Below, in pieces: positions 22,327-33,834 of a DNA stretch of 64,000 nucleotides. How positions within the stretch are numbered: position 1 is the stretch's first letter; each line of letters opens with the position of its first letter. Origin of the DNA: Saksenaea vasiformis B4078 (lineage: Eukaryota; Mucoromycota; Mucoromycetes; Mucorales; Saksenaeaceae); the NCBI GenBank assembly GCA_000697055.1, contig JNDT01001974.1, positions 1 through 64,000 on the forward strand, written 5' to 3'. Made by a program: the position numbers and the translations under genes. The notes below the pieces were generated by a model, which was not told where the DNA came from, made no database searches, and saw nothing but the letters and a program-made list of their open reading frames with translations.

Positions 22327-24285
22327 TTACGGTTCAAACCGTTCCATGTGACTTAAGGATGATGAAAGTGTTGCACTCATTGCAGCTGCAAATGCAGCTG
22401 TGATTCCGATAGTTGTATAGTCAATGCTCTTCGGTGTTGCCACCAGCATCTTTGTCAGGGCGCGATAAAGTGATCTTTCCACAGGGCCGCGAAGAAAGAT
22501 ATACAAAAGAACCCAGTACAGCGCGCCTTTGTATCGGAAGGACAGTCGGAAAAGCCTTCGTGTCAACCGTACTAGCCGTTGCTCTGACCGGATGAGGCGA
22601 ACTTTCACAGGTGAGTTCGCATAGGCCGGTGGCATTAAATGGGGAAAGTGTGGACCTGAACGGATCTCATAGAAGGTATCGGATGGTTCCAACATAAAGT
22701 CGCTTTCGCCCAACCTGGTGATCTGCTCCTGCTGAACCACGGCAAGTCGATTCGCCAGTGCAAATGCTGACACCCCTTTATTCCTGTCTTGCCGAATACT
22801 CAGAAAAGATGTCAAAAACGCAGCGCCCATATGTAATCCTGTCCAGTGGTATGGAGGATGCGTCATCCGCACCGTTTGGGTTGACACCGGCCAGCAGATT
22901 AATCCGTAAGACAGTAGCGGCAATGGCGTTAAGGTTCCAGGAGTAGCATACATACTCGAGCTGCGTGATCGGAAAGTTGTACAAGGCGTTGCGTGCGACA
23001 ACACTTCCTGTGCATCATAAAATAAGTCATCAGATGAGGCTGCGGACAGGGTAGATAGACTGCGACATGGTCTCGTCAAAGGAATTAATGGGGGCGAAGA
23101 AGGTTGTGGTAATACGGGTGATAAGGAAGGTGATTGTAGTGGCGAGGGCGATATCGGTTGTGGTTCGCAGCCGTACGTCTGCAATGCGCTGTCTAATTTG
23201 ATACTCCATTCAAACGTGTCTGTACCACCAAATTCTAAGGGAGTCCAACACTCAGGATCCAAAGAATTGTTTTCTCTGACATACGTACCTTTCAATAGAT
23301 TCTCGTCGTCTATCACTTCCTTAATTTCTTTTGCGGATGGGAAATTTATGCGACTTTTTGCTTGTTCACTCAGTAACAGTTTGACCATCTGCCACAGTCC
23401 TTGATACATCCACCCAAAATTCATGACATAAACGGATCCAACAGACCCCGGAAACCGCTCATTCACAATCTCTTTTAGATCGCCAATCAATTGCGCATCC
23501 TACAACAAAAATCAACACCCTTGTCTCCTTTTTTTTCCTTTCAAATCTTACAACAGGCACAAAAGGTGCTTTATCGATGTTGATAATGACAGCAATCTGA
23601 GATACTAGAAATGATTCGTCTTTTGCACGTGTTTGCGCCCACATTAATTTTCTTGCGATTTCCATAACAAAGCATGCAAAGGGTTTCATGTATTCCGACA
23701 AGGGCTTGTCGCGAAACTTCGGGAAATAGCGCATCCGTATAACAGCGACTGGTCGGCCAAGTTTATCCTCTTTGTGAAAGAAGGCGAAGCCGTCTTTGAA
23801 AAATTCCTCGGCTAGAGAATCCCATGCTAAATAAGAAATGCGTTCATTGATCCGCCATAGGATGGTGTCGGTGAGTCGCGCATGTGCCGTTTCTTCAACA
23901 AAATCGCTATCACGCAAAAATCGGAATAATGTCACTATAACATGGCATGAGCATGAGCAGTGTTATCTTCAGGTTTACCTCGATCTTTAATGTATTCTCG
24001 CGCATGTGCCAGATCGTCGTCTTCTACACCCAACGTCGTCAGACTTTCACGCAAATTCATCTGGAGACGGTCGAGTGTTTCGGCATGTTGTTTATATTCG
24101 TCTGTGAATAATTCTGCCGTCGCTTGTGCCACTGATAACATCGTCAGTAATGAGCCGGAGGAAAAAAAAGGAAAAGGGTAACCCCAAACGTTGGTTAACG
24201 TCTGAAACTTACCCGTATTGTTTGTCCTCTCTTTCCACTGCGGGCGGGATTTAAATAGACACTCGTGTTTCCCGCGAGGGGACAT
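22327..24285 (-). CDS. SEC14-like CRAL-TRIO lipid-transfer protein with C-terminal membrane segment
   Basis: CRAL-TRIO proteins carry phospholipids or other hydrophobic ligands between membranes. The N-terminal helical lead contains LTTLGVEDDDLAHAREYIKD and, after an intron, TLFRFLRDSDFVEETAHARL, the typical CRAL-TRIO-N pattern. The pocket domain follows: GRPVAVIRMRYFPKF, AVIINIDKAPFVPV and FPGSVGSVYVMNFGWMYQG. After it comes a Ser/Pro-rich linker (PSPLQSPSLSPVLPQPSSPP) and a C-terminal part ending in one hydrophobic segment (IGITAAFAAAMSATLSS), probably a tail anchor. The start is uncertain: ATG 24285 with a spliced first intron (donor GTAAGT, acceptor TTATCAG), or ATG 24141. The gene begins within 17-160 bp of the TERT stop on the same strand. 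Confidence 0.85.
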
Positions 24286-24301
24286 GCACCCCGCAAGAGC
24301 T

Positions 24302-27300
24302 TCATCTGCTCTTTACGTCCAGTGTGCGGGTATCTATCACGAATCCGCACCATTCAAATGCTAGCAATTTTGAATAAATATGAAATTCAAAACTATTTTG
24401 GTTTCCTACTCTTCATTTCCCGATTAGCATTTGTCACGTATTTTTCAACATTCACAAATGCCCCAAAGGATGGAAAACCTGAAAATCAAAAGCCGAACCG
24501 TTAAAATTAAATCTTAAAGCTGCGACTTTACCTTTAGTAAACGTCTCATTAAACTTTTCCATTCCTCTTTTGTTATTGCTGATGTAAAGAAAATCATCCG
24601 CAAATCGTAAAAGGATCTACACACCATATTCTCCTTAGTGATCGGTAGGGACAAAATATATGCGCCTCTCTCACCCCATCCGGATTCTCGGATTTTAAAG
24701 CATCTAACTCGTCCCGTTCTAATCTTCCTAAATACATGCTACCATGCCAGGGTTATTGGATAAAATCAATCATTACGATAAAGTACGTACCTGGATAGGA
24801 TGCTTGACACACATGATCCCTGAGGAATTCCTATTTTCTGCCGATAATGCTTCTCTCCAACCTGTCATACCCATGTTAAAATGTGACTGCAATATAATCT
24901 CTAAATTGCACATACCTCTATTCTGTTATTCGTTATGTGCTCTTCCAAAAGTGCATGCACCTGCTTTTGTTGCCTTATTTTGTACGTAACCTACAAGTGA
25001 AAATCAATTAATAGCTCCTGCTATTGGTTTGTCTGAGCATACATTATCAACCAGAATTGTTGCTCGATGCTTTGCAGCCCATGCTTCTGCTCTTACTGGA
25101 AAAGGTCGAAGTTCATCTACAACGCGAAAAATATCATTTGTTTGCTTTCTCTAGACTGTTAAAAATTTTACCAAATGATACTGCATCTTCCCAAACCAAA
25201 CGCGTTGGTGTTTCTGTGAACTGCTGTATGTTGCCAAACTTTGTCACCACATACTCGCGCTATATCACACCTGTTTATCCCTATTCTTTCCTCGTAAATC
25301 GACAAGTACCTGGGAGATAGTCTTTCTAACAATCCTCACAAGTATATCTTGATCGATTGTGTCAAAACATCGTCTAATATCAGTCTTTGCAAAATAGAAG
25401 TAGCTAGTTCTTATAGATGAGCAATTTTCCTTCAAAAGAAAGGATACGAACCCTTTGTTCGAGACGCGTTTCCTATACTCGGAAAGCTTTTCTCGAAGTT
25501 GTTTAATTCCATTGACTGCGCTACCCAGAAGTTCGCTTTGTCGATCCTATTACGTGTACCATTATCATAATTAGCCACATTGTACTCATCTACCAAGGAA
25601 AAGGTAGCGACATACTGTTTCGTAAGCCAAAATCTTGTGTGCTACTTTAAGCTTAACATTGTTGACACGGAGGTCTGTAATCATCCTTGCTCCAGCTGAC
25701 TTTGGTAGAAGTCTCACGCGAGAAGGCTCAAGCGTATAGGTACAGGGATTTTCCTAGCATCTGTAAGCAACTCCAACGTAACCATGCACCTTGCCTTACC
25801 TTGTCAATTTCCTCATACTGATGATAAAGGATTTTGGAAAGTATCGGTTCAACTGTTTCTTTCCATACATCTTGTCGAAAATAAAATACACGATCGCCAA
25901 AGGTGCCATGCTCAGTGATATAAAACAATGTCTATGTCCATGTCGTTCGTTTACATTTATACAAAGATATTTTGATATTACCCTGAGTATTCTGACTACG
26001 TAATGGCCAAAAATCCATTCGAGTGCTTGCTTTAGCAAATGTTGCCGGACAACAAGATCTTTGGGACGAATTGGTGCCTTTGCCCGTTGTGAGCGAGGGG
26101 TTGCGAGCCATTTGCAATCACTGATCTGAAGTGCAAGCGTTTAATCACTGGCATACTGGGCGAAAGACTGCATACCTTCAGACCATCCATTATAGTATGC
26201 GTCGTTATCGTACCATTACGAGGGAGGGATACGAATTTCTCCAGAGCTAGACCCATAGAATGTTTAGCACCACCATCATGTTGAAAAACGTTACCTTTTT
26301 CAATAATAGCGACATTGTGAGCAGATCCCCACATGGCAGTTGGGATTACCTTGGAGAGTACTTTAGAAAGAAATTGAGTCACCTGGATATTACGATTATA
26401 GCATTTTAATTTGTTGTTGCATTCCTAATTGATTTACCTCACGATGTGTACTAGCTAAGGTATGCAACTCGTTGGATTCCGCCTATATGGTACCACGTTA
26501 ATGCCTTTTATTTGATGCAATCCGTATACCTTTCTTGGACAAATGGCATCACGTATTTGTCTTAAGGGAATAGAGCTATGGCGGTTCTTGATCTTTTTCA
26601 ATATTTCTTCAAATCCTTTTAATCGCTAGATGCGTCCGTGTAATTTTAACCTCAAGTCGATGTATTGCTATTCCTTACCTTTTTTGATTGTCCTGGAAAA
26701 ATGGTAGATATATCTGTATTCGTTGCCAATTGCTTTTTGTTGAGTCCGCGTCGGATATTTGTATAATGTACCTGCTGCAGACAATCCAAAATGGTCACCT
26801 TTCGGTCTACTATAAAACATCTTCTGCCGTTCTATATACAGGTTTCTATGAGACTCCCTAGCAAGGTTATGAGTCAATAAGAACGATTTCTCTCAAATAG
26901 ACAGTACTCTTTTTTATGATCCGCCTTCTTTCGTTTCATGGAGAGAGGTGAATTTTTCCTTCCGTCGTCTCCTTTTCCCATTGTTCTTTCCGTTTCATCA
27001 ACTGATCTCTGCTGCTTCACTTTTCTAATTTCGTCTGCGGTATCGGCTGGTTCTTCCATTTTTCTCTTCATCTGTGGACGAAATACAGACGAATCCGTCA
27101 AAGGTAATCCTACGTATACATGTTTACGATAAGGTATATCACAATAATAATCAGAGTAAATGGTACCTGTCAGCTGATAATAACAATCATTTGAAAGACG
27201 AACAAGCAACACCGTGTCCCGTAATAAATGGATGAGCGCGTCTTCTCCGATACTAAGAAAGTATTACGCTCCTGTTTATCTTGTCAGCATTTTTCTCACC

Positions 27301-27830
27301 TTTTTAACAACGTATCCCAAAACTGTGATCTGATACTACTGGCTAGAGAATTTGGAAAAGTCATTAGGATCGATCGTCTTTTTTCTTCATCGGGACGAGA
27401 CTATATAATCAATAGGGGGTCAATTCGTATGTAAATACAATCACACTTTATCGCTTACCAGTGTAGAGCCAGCAGCCAAGAGATGATTTTTCTTTCCGCT
27501 CAACAATAGCTGACCGATAACTTTTTCCAGTATCTAGAGAGCAAAGGTAATAGATCAATAATAAGCAGCTATATTTGGATTACAAACATTTGAGACATCC
27601 TGGTAGGGAGTAGGAATTCCTGTAATTTTCAGATTCTCTGTATCGCACTGGAGGCTAAGCGAATATCCATGTGGTATGGCGACAAGGACGCGATCTATGT
27701 GGTCCTGGAACGATCGACGATCTGATGATGGAAGTATGACGCGTGCCAAATCAACCGAAAATTTCTCCAGTATGTAAGACGAAAGAGGTGTTACGATCGA
27801 GAACAACTGATGAAAAAAATGTGGCACCAT
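24302..27830 (-). CDS. TERT: Telomerase reverse transcriptase (TERT), C-terminal domain not found
   Basis: TERT copies the telomerase RNA template onto chromosome ends. About a dozen exons on the minus strand give the TERT motifs in order. N-terminal: MVPHFFHQLFSIVTPLSSYI. GQ region: SQFWDTLLKR + IGEDALIHLL and SNDCYYQLTG. CP region: LYIERQKMFYSRPKGDHFG. QFP region: EVTQFLSKVLSKVIPTAMWG and LEKFVSLPRNG..HTIMDGLK. T motif: FYITEHGTFGDRVFYFRQDV. Motifs 1/2: VRLLPKSAGARMITDLRVNN. Motif A: FAKTDIRRCFDTIDQDIL, with catalytic Asp. B': KIGIPQGSCVSSIL + SMYLGRLERDEL. C: LLRFADDFLYISNN, with the catalytic DD. D: GFPSFGAFVNVEKYV. E: FEWCGFVIDTRTLDV. A stop then follows at 24302, so the usual 150-200-residue C-terminal extension (thumb) is not seen before the SEC14-like gene. 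Junctions are inferred from GT..AG sites. Confidence 0.9.
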
Positions 27831-28945
27831 GATGGTCAACGAGAGGTCGAAAAATGAACCATGCAGTTTTCCACCTTATTAAACAGTTCCAACTCCGCCG
27901 TTATAGCTAGCATCGGCTCGCCTGCGGTGTCTGTGGTGTTGTGCGCCAATGAAAGTAGCCTGTTGATCTTCGGAAACTAACATAAACGAATGAGAACCTC
28001 TACTTAATCTTCGGATGTTAAAGACAGCAAATAAAATCGCTCAGTTAATCTTCGGACTTCTACTATGGCGACAGAGCTCCAAAAACAAGCTTGCTTCTTG
28101 CTGTCAGCTATTAACACCCCGCAAGAGCAACACAACGACCACATGCATCATGAAGAAGTATTCGCTTCCGTTAATGCCAACGTTTCAGAGGAGATTTTCG
28201 AAGAAGACGAGGTAGTAGCAAATCTTTTTGAGCTCTATTTTCAGCAATTGCAGCAAAAAATGAGTGGCGAAATGAAGAAATCTACCACACCAGTGGTGTA
28301 ACGACAACCGTTAATGGTATACAAGAATCTAACAGGCATAGAGGTTCTTAATCTTTGTTTCTTTACTGTTAAATATTTTTCGAGACAGTAACATGGATGG
28401 TAGGCTAGCATATGAGTTGCACAAGCCAATTGCGTTTTTTAAAAACGCATAATCAGTATTCTCTTAATCCAACGTGGTTGTATTGCCCATGGCTAATCTG
28501 CCTTCTGGATCCTGAGCCTATCTATTCGAAATATTCAAAACGAAAAAAGGTCTTATGGTCTGGATGACCGGTTCCTGGTCAGAGGACCCAATGACAGAGA
28601 AAATGACACTTCTTATCATTTTCAATTGGTACCAATATGAAAGTTGTAGAAAGATATCTCTCGGTCACCGTCGCATAATTCTGGACAGATTGCTCTTGTG
28701 CTTATCCCAGTTGTTGCTCGTATGTATATTTGAATGTAGCTGTCTGTCAATACGGCGTCATTGACAAAGATAACTGCCTGTTCGCACTGGCCATACCTTG
28801 CTAAAAGGCTCAGCAGACAGGAGGCGCAAAGTGTTAGTCTAAGCAGCGTCCCATCATGCATAACAAAAGAACAGTCCTACGAATTCACATATATTCCATC
28901 TAACTATTTGACAACAAATCTCCTTTCCTTTTTATCCGCAAAGCC
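27831..28945. other. Divergent region between TERT and the Fanzor gene
   Basis: Contains the TERT promoter side, the short ORF at 28065-28301, and coding-like but unassigned plus-strand pieces near 28540-28630 (DDRFLVRGPNDRENDTSYHF) and 28760-28990. The latter could be 5' exons of the Fanzor gene or an older gene remnant. No frame could be joined convincingly. Confidence 0.3.
28065..28301 (+). CDS. Small acidic hypothetical protein (78 aa)
   Basis: I do not recognise this. A complete frame starts MATELQKQACFLLSAINTPQ, continues with an acidic helical centre (VSEEIFEEDEVVANLFELYF) and ends in KKSTTPVV. The amphipathic, charge-biased composition looks more like protein than random sequence. 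It lies 235 bp from the TERT start in the opposite direction. It may be a single-exon gene or the first exon of a longer one. Confidence 0.35.
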   Translation: MATELQKQACFLLSAINTPQEQHNDHMHHEEVFASVNANVSEEIFEEDEVVANLFELYFQQLQQKMSGEMKKSTTPVV

Positions 28946-31900
28946 ATGGACAGACAGCAAAACGAAGTTGGAGAGCCCCCGCCCCGCAGGAGACGGTATG
29001 GGTATCAGGAAACCCCCTCTCGCAGTTGCCTGGTCGCGACTACTCATTTGTGCGAAAACTGAAGCTTTGCAATTTTCTGCGGGAGGACCACAAGCAACTC
29101 AGGGTATTGTACTATGGAATTCTCATGTAAACTCTTTCAAATATATTAAGCACAGGATGATATAGGGCGTTCTTCGTTCAGTGGCAGAAGAATATGCAAC
29201 CGCCTGTCAGTATGCGATGCTTTTGGTCAATTTATATGTCCATCGTTGGATTGATGGCTACTTCGAAACTTTTCCTCCTGTCCATGAAGAAGTGTTCTTT
29301 ATTGCAGCGTTTAAAATGATCCTGACCCGAGATACCGGCACAAATGTTCGGATAGCGTTTGTACGTAGCGATGTTAGGAAGTTATCAGAATAAACTAAGT
29401 CTGCTCCCCTGATCAATAGTCCAACTACCGCTGGTGTTTCGATCTACGGCAGACTTTCGAGAACTTCTTTGATACTTGCAGAATGAACTCAGCGACGGGA
29501 GAAGGTATACATGTAAATTTAAATTTGTAAGGCTAAATAAGCTTATAACTTCTGCAGAAAACTACCGGTTTCCCACGTTGACATACATGATGAGAGAGCT
29601 GGCCCCGTCATTTGCGGGGAAAATAGTCAGCAGTGAGTGAAACCATCTGAAAGAAAAACGGACACAAACTTTTGCATATTTGTAGACACTTACCTGCATA
29701 TTACGTCTAATCTGGAAACATACATGAAGAGAACCTTTATTGCTTTTTTTGATGACCTGTTCGAAAATCACCAGCAAGATCAGCGGCAGAATGGAAGAAG
29801 TTTAGGTATCACTCCATAGTTTAACGCGTTTACTCTATATTGCTTACGGTATATCGCCTTGCTTCCAATTCGTAGCATCCAGATGTGTCCAGGGAATAAC
29901 AGCACAAGGACTTTTTGACCGTAGTGCATGGACAACTTTAGATGATGATTCAATCACCGACCTTGAAGTCTTTTATGGGTATGACAAGACAAGATATCAA
30001 CCTATTTTCTTCCTCACGATTGCTTACCGTTGGGAGCTTCCTAGAGAGTTTCAGAATGTTTACCAGGAAAACCTTGGTAATGTCGATATAACCGCAGACC
30101 TCAGTGATGACGAAAACCAGCGGTTGCTTCCGTGTATGCTTCGTCTCTCAGCATTGACGCTTAAGCAGACAAATGAACTCAATGGAAAAGGCTGGACCCT
30201 TATTCCAATGGCTAAAAACCAGATAGGTAAGCTGGAATCCGGTGACCTTCTTTGAACCATAGTATGGGCTAAGCAATAATACTACGCTAGGCTACTTCCC
30301 CGTAACCGGTAAAATACTTTACTGGACGCTTAAAGACATTACCACCAATCTCCCGGAAAATCTAGCATCATGTATCTCGTAAAAAAAAGCATAGATTGAC
30401 CGAAGAAAAAATTGACACCCTTACGTTAGGGTCCTTTGCAAGGCTTTCATACCTTCAATAATGCGCTCAAGGACATGATGTACCGCGAGCAACTTTGGGA
30501 AGCAATTTTCTGTCTTGATAGAGTCATGCCTCGCCGCCGCCGGGCACAAGGTTTGGTTATACTCAACCGCATGGAAGTAACATCATTACATTTTTCATAT
30601 AAGGGATAAACAACAATGAGCTACCAGAGGTAGAGTTTGTGGATTTGAAACGGATGGTATTATGGTGGCAGTCATATTTAAATCTCGCAAACCAAACCGA
30701 GTTCAGTCCAGTCTTTGTTTTACCATGAAGCACGTTAACGCAAAAATTGCATCTCAGCATCTTATCCGTCCTCTCAAAGAGACTTTCAGTTCCTTCCTCG
30801 CGACAGGGATTTCTCTAATCTGCAACATGGCATCTATCATTTGAAGAAAGAACCAAGGGGCTTAACGGTCGCACGCCATTTAGACCCTGAAAGAACTCGC
30901 ATTGTGGGAATCGATCCTGGTATGCTCCTTGCTACAAAGAATCTAACAAAGGCTATATACATATTTCGTAGGTATTCGTTCCCTTGTGACCGCCGTAGAC
31001 ACAGCGGAGGATCTTCATGATGAAGAGGCAAGAAACAGCCATACATTTTCTGTCACGAACGGTTATTATCAGTAAGAACAAGATCCTGTATGTAGTCAGT
31101 GCAATAACTGCATGCTTTTTTTAGAGCCAGCTCCAAATTTAACTGGAGTCTTCAGATAGAAAGGAAAAATCGTGAAATTGCCAACATGCAGGAAATCTAC
31201 GATCGTCTTTCGGAACATCCTAAGACGGCCTCATCTGTTCCGGAATTCCAGCGCTTTCTCATGGCACAATTTAGCGAAAAACAGAGGTAGCTACAGAATG
31301 TTCTTGTCAATATGTGGTCATATTGAACGGACTTTTTCCAGGACGGATGAGTTCAACCGTCATTACAGACACAGGGAAAGGCGTACCTTGCAGGACTCTT
31401 CCAGAAGTATGACCATGGACGTTATCGCAGACCAGGTCGGGGGATTTTATCCCAATTCAACTCTGGTGAGCATTTGACTGCTTACTTTTCATTCATTAAT
31501 TATCTCTCTGCGTCAGCCTCCAGTTGCAAATGTGCAAAAACAGAACAAAAAAGCGCGGTATCGCCAACGTCGTCAGCATCGTGAGGCACAAAACAGTAGA
31601 CGTGACCAGCGGCGGGCATTTGTGGCATACGGAGATGCCGACGTGCATAATGGAGGCTATAAGACATATGCACCGTTACCGGTGAAGGTGAGAGTGTTGA
31701 AGTTCTCTTGGTAGTGAGAATCTTATTAATATTTACTATCATGTGTGGACCTTTCGCAAGGTGCTAGCACGGCGATGTCCAGTAATGTGCGTGGACGAGT
31801 ACAAAACCAGCAAAGTATGCAGCATATGTCATCACGACACAGTTGACTTCCGTGACTACAACATCCTGCTGTGTAATCATCGGTATGTTTGGGAAACGAA

Positions 31901-32382
31901 TGAAAATAATGACGAGCTGACCGGTACGAATTAATCTCCAGCAAAAAGTATATCAGACGTCGGCACCATAAGCACAAACGTCAATATTGCTTAGATGACG
32001 ACAGGCAGATTCTGCATCTTGGCAGTGAATGCCCCAATAGACGTCGACCAGGTATGGTCTAGTCCAGCTTGTATACGTCTTTCTCTAACACAGAAACAGC
32101 TCGCAATGATTACAGAAATATTGTCTACCCTATCCGGCTGTGCCCTCAGTGCGCGTATGGTAGACAAGGAACCAGAACATCTCTAGTAAGTTGTGCCGGT
32201 AGACGTAACACAAGGATTTCTAACTATTTGATTAGTTTTGGAATAGAGATGTTAATGCCGGACGGAACATTCGTGATGTCTTTGTTCGCTACATCGAATC
32301 TGGATGCCAATTGACATCTTGCCGGCAGCACTGTCCAGGACAGTTCGGCAGTAAGGAACTGCTCACTCGTCACTTTGTATGA
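28946..32382 (+). CDS. Fanzor (eukaryotic TnpB-like RNA-guided nuclease) gene with introns, mobile-element encoded
   Basis: Fanzors are eukaryotic relatives of TnpB: RuvC-fold nucleases guided by an RNA from the element end. The N-terminal helical part reads KLKLCNFLREDHKQLR, joined over an intron to GVLRSVAEEYATACQYAMLL and FFIAAFKMIL (29.1-29.4 kb). A later block resembles the TnpB wedge strand: FETDGIMVAVIFKSRKP (30.65 kb). RuvC-I is RIVGIDPGIRSLVTAVDTAE, interrupted by an intron 30919-30970 inside the Gly codon. A helical linker ERKNREIANMQEIYDRLSEH follows. The RuvC-II region is FVAYGDADVHNGGYKTYAPL. The zinc ribbon begins VMCVDEYKTSKVCSICHHD, and the second knuckle is RLCPQC. RuvC-III is FWNRDVNAGRNIRDVFVRY, reached over a 50-nt intron with a TTCTAAC branch site. 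Catalytic D, E/D and D positions appear present. Several middle junctions (29.5-30.6 kb) are unresolved and could hide lesions. Confidence 0.75.
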
Positions 32383-32497
32383 CAGGTGAGGACGGGGTCT
32401 AATTTCCGCAAATGATCTAACAATCGGAGATTTCAGGGCTACAGACATCGTCACGGAGCCTTCCATTCACACGAACAACCGAGTAATCATTAAGGAC

Positions 32498-33347
32498 ATG
32501 GCCATCGAATCGCACATTGCTGCAGGCGACTATCGTCAGCTTGTCAAGACTTGTGAAGAAATTGAACTCCAGGTCATTTCATAACGCGTTTTCTATCGGT
32601 TCTGCTGACAGTGAGGTTGCTTCATTTAGCATGCTGCGGGGGCGTCAAGTATCAATATGGCCGACATTTATGCGCCTTATCTAGCAGGATACATTCTTCT
32701 TGATGATCTGTAAGATTGCATCCTGAATAGAAATCAGAGTTGTCTGAATTAGAACACTGGCATCAGAAACTCAGCCCGCTTTCTTCGCAAACGTATTCTT
32801 GTCAGCGGACCACCCTCACCCGAAGTCGATGCTGTTTGGGCTATTTGTGTGGCACTTTGGGAAAAGCGATATCCGGACGTCTATATAGCACTCAAGCAAC
32901 AATGGTCAGATCTAATGCTGCCCCTAATAGACGCCATTCAAGGTACAACGATATATTTCCTGTGTCACGTATATATTCATGTCATGACCAGTAACCGTTC
33001 GAGAACGAGTGTTAGTCTTGATCACAAAAGCATACGCACATATTGATATTACAGATGCCATAAAGTACTTTGGGATGGAAGAAAATGAGCTAATTACGGG
33101 TAAAAACAATGCTCTGTTCCGCAACGTATTTAATTTAATTTTACTTGTAGCGTTGATGTCTAAGGGATGGCAGTACGATCAAAATTCTAAAATGTTTACG
33201 CCTGTAAAACCAGGTAAAGGTTGCTAGAAAGACGTGTACCTATTTCATATCTCATCCAATTCAACAGAACCAGTGTGTCGGGAACCGTCGAATCTGGCTC
33301 AGTTCAATAAGCTTGCAGACATTGTGATGAATTTGGAGAGATTCTAA
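32498..33347 (+). CDS. CSN8: COP9 signalosome subunit 8 (CSN8)
   Basis: A subunit of the COP9 signalosome, which removes NEDD8 from cullins and so controls cullin-RING ubiquitin ligases. The protein starts MAIESHIAAGDYRQLVKTCE. Exon 2 gives NMADIYAPYLAGYILLDDL. Exon 3 starts NSARFLRKRILVSGPPSPEV and carries AVWAICVALWEKRYPDVYIA and QQWSDLMLPLIDAIQ. These match human CSN8 'NARYLWKRIP..GIWSVGQRIWQRDFPGIY..HQWSETVQPIMEAL'. Later exons give KAYAHIDITDAIKYFGMEEN (PCI-type helices) and ALMSKGWQYDQNSKMFTP, and the end is LADIVMNLERF. The first intron follows the codon for Gln after EEIEL. Splice ends of the later introns are inferred. The start codon lies only 115 bp after the Fanzor stop. Confidence 0.87.
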
Positions 33348-33834
33348 TGGAAGAGGGCTGATGAATTAAATAAATGGATGGAGAATAGCTGTTTATGAAC
33401 TATTCGTTATTCCACGTTGCGGACGTGTTTACTATTATATAAAGTGACGCTGTAACATAATCTCAGGGACAGGTAACTGCTTCCTTCTCCTACCCAAAAA
33501 TACAAGGACAATAGCACAAGACGAGCAGGGCGGATTTAAGAAGTTTGCGGTTGTACCTACATCCAATCCCTTTTGAATAAGTAATACCGGGCTAATCATC
33601 ATGGTAGCCCCTTAGTATTTCATTCTGTTTGACAGTTCGACAACGTTTGCACTACCCCACGCACGTGGTTCATCGCCTCGTGGTCAGGGGCTGTTGGTGC
33701 GAAGAATGGACTAAGGAAAACAAATAATCTCCTATAGAAAAAGGTCGCCGGCTTGTTCGATCGTGTACGATATACTTATAACGAGTATCTTCAGCTTTTC
33801 TATAGAAAAGCAACTTGTGTCTGACACTGGAGGT
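33348..33834. repeat. Diverged copy of the 3' flank of the SLC49-like genes
   Basis: About 33470-33800 aligns with about 39480-39800, the 3' flank of SLC49 copy B. Shared blocks include TTTGACAG-T/C-TCGACAACGTTTG, a TCGT-GTCAGG block, and GAAAAAGG followed by GTTCGATCG, TATAAC. It contains no gene. It is the only trace I see of a third copy of that transporter unit. Confidence 0.6.

Noticed and set aside
24302..27830. Interpreting the RT motifs as a retrotransposon or group II-like reverse transcriptase
   Set aside because: The T motif (FYITEHGTFGDRVFYFRQDV), the GQ region and motif E WCGFVIDTRTL are specific to telomerase, and no integrase, RNase H or gag-like sequence is present.
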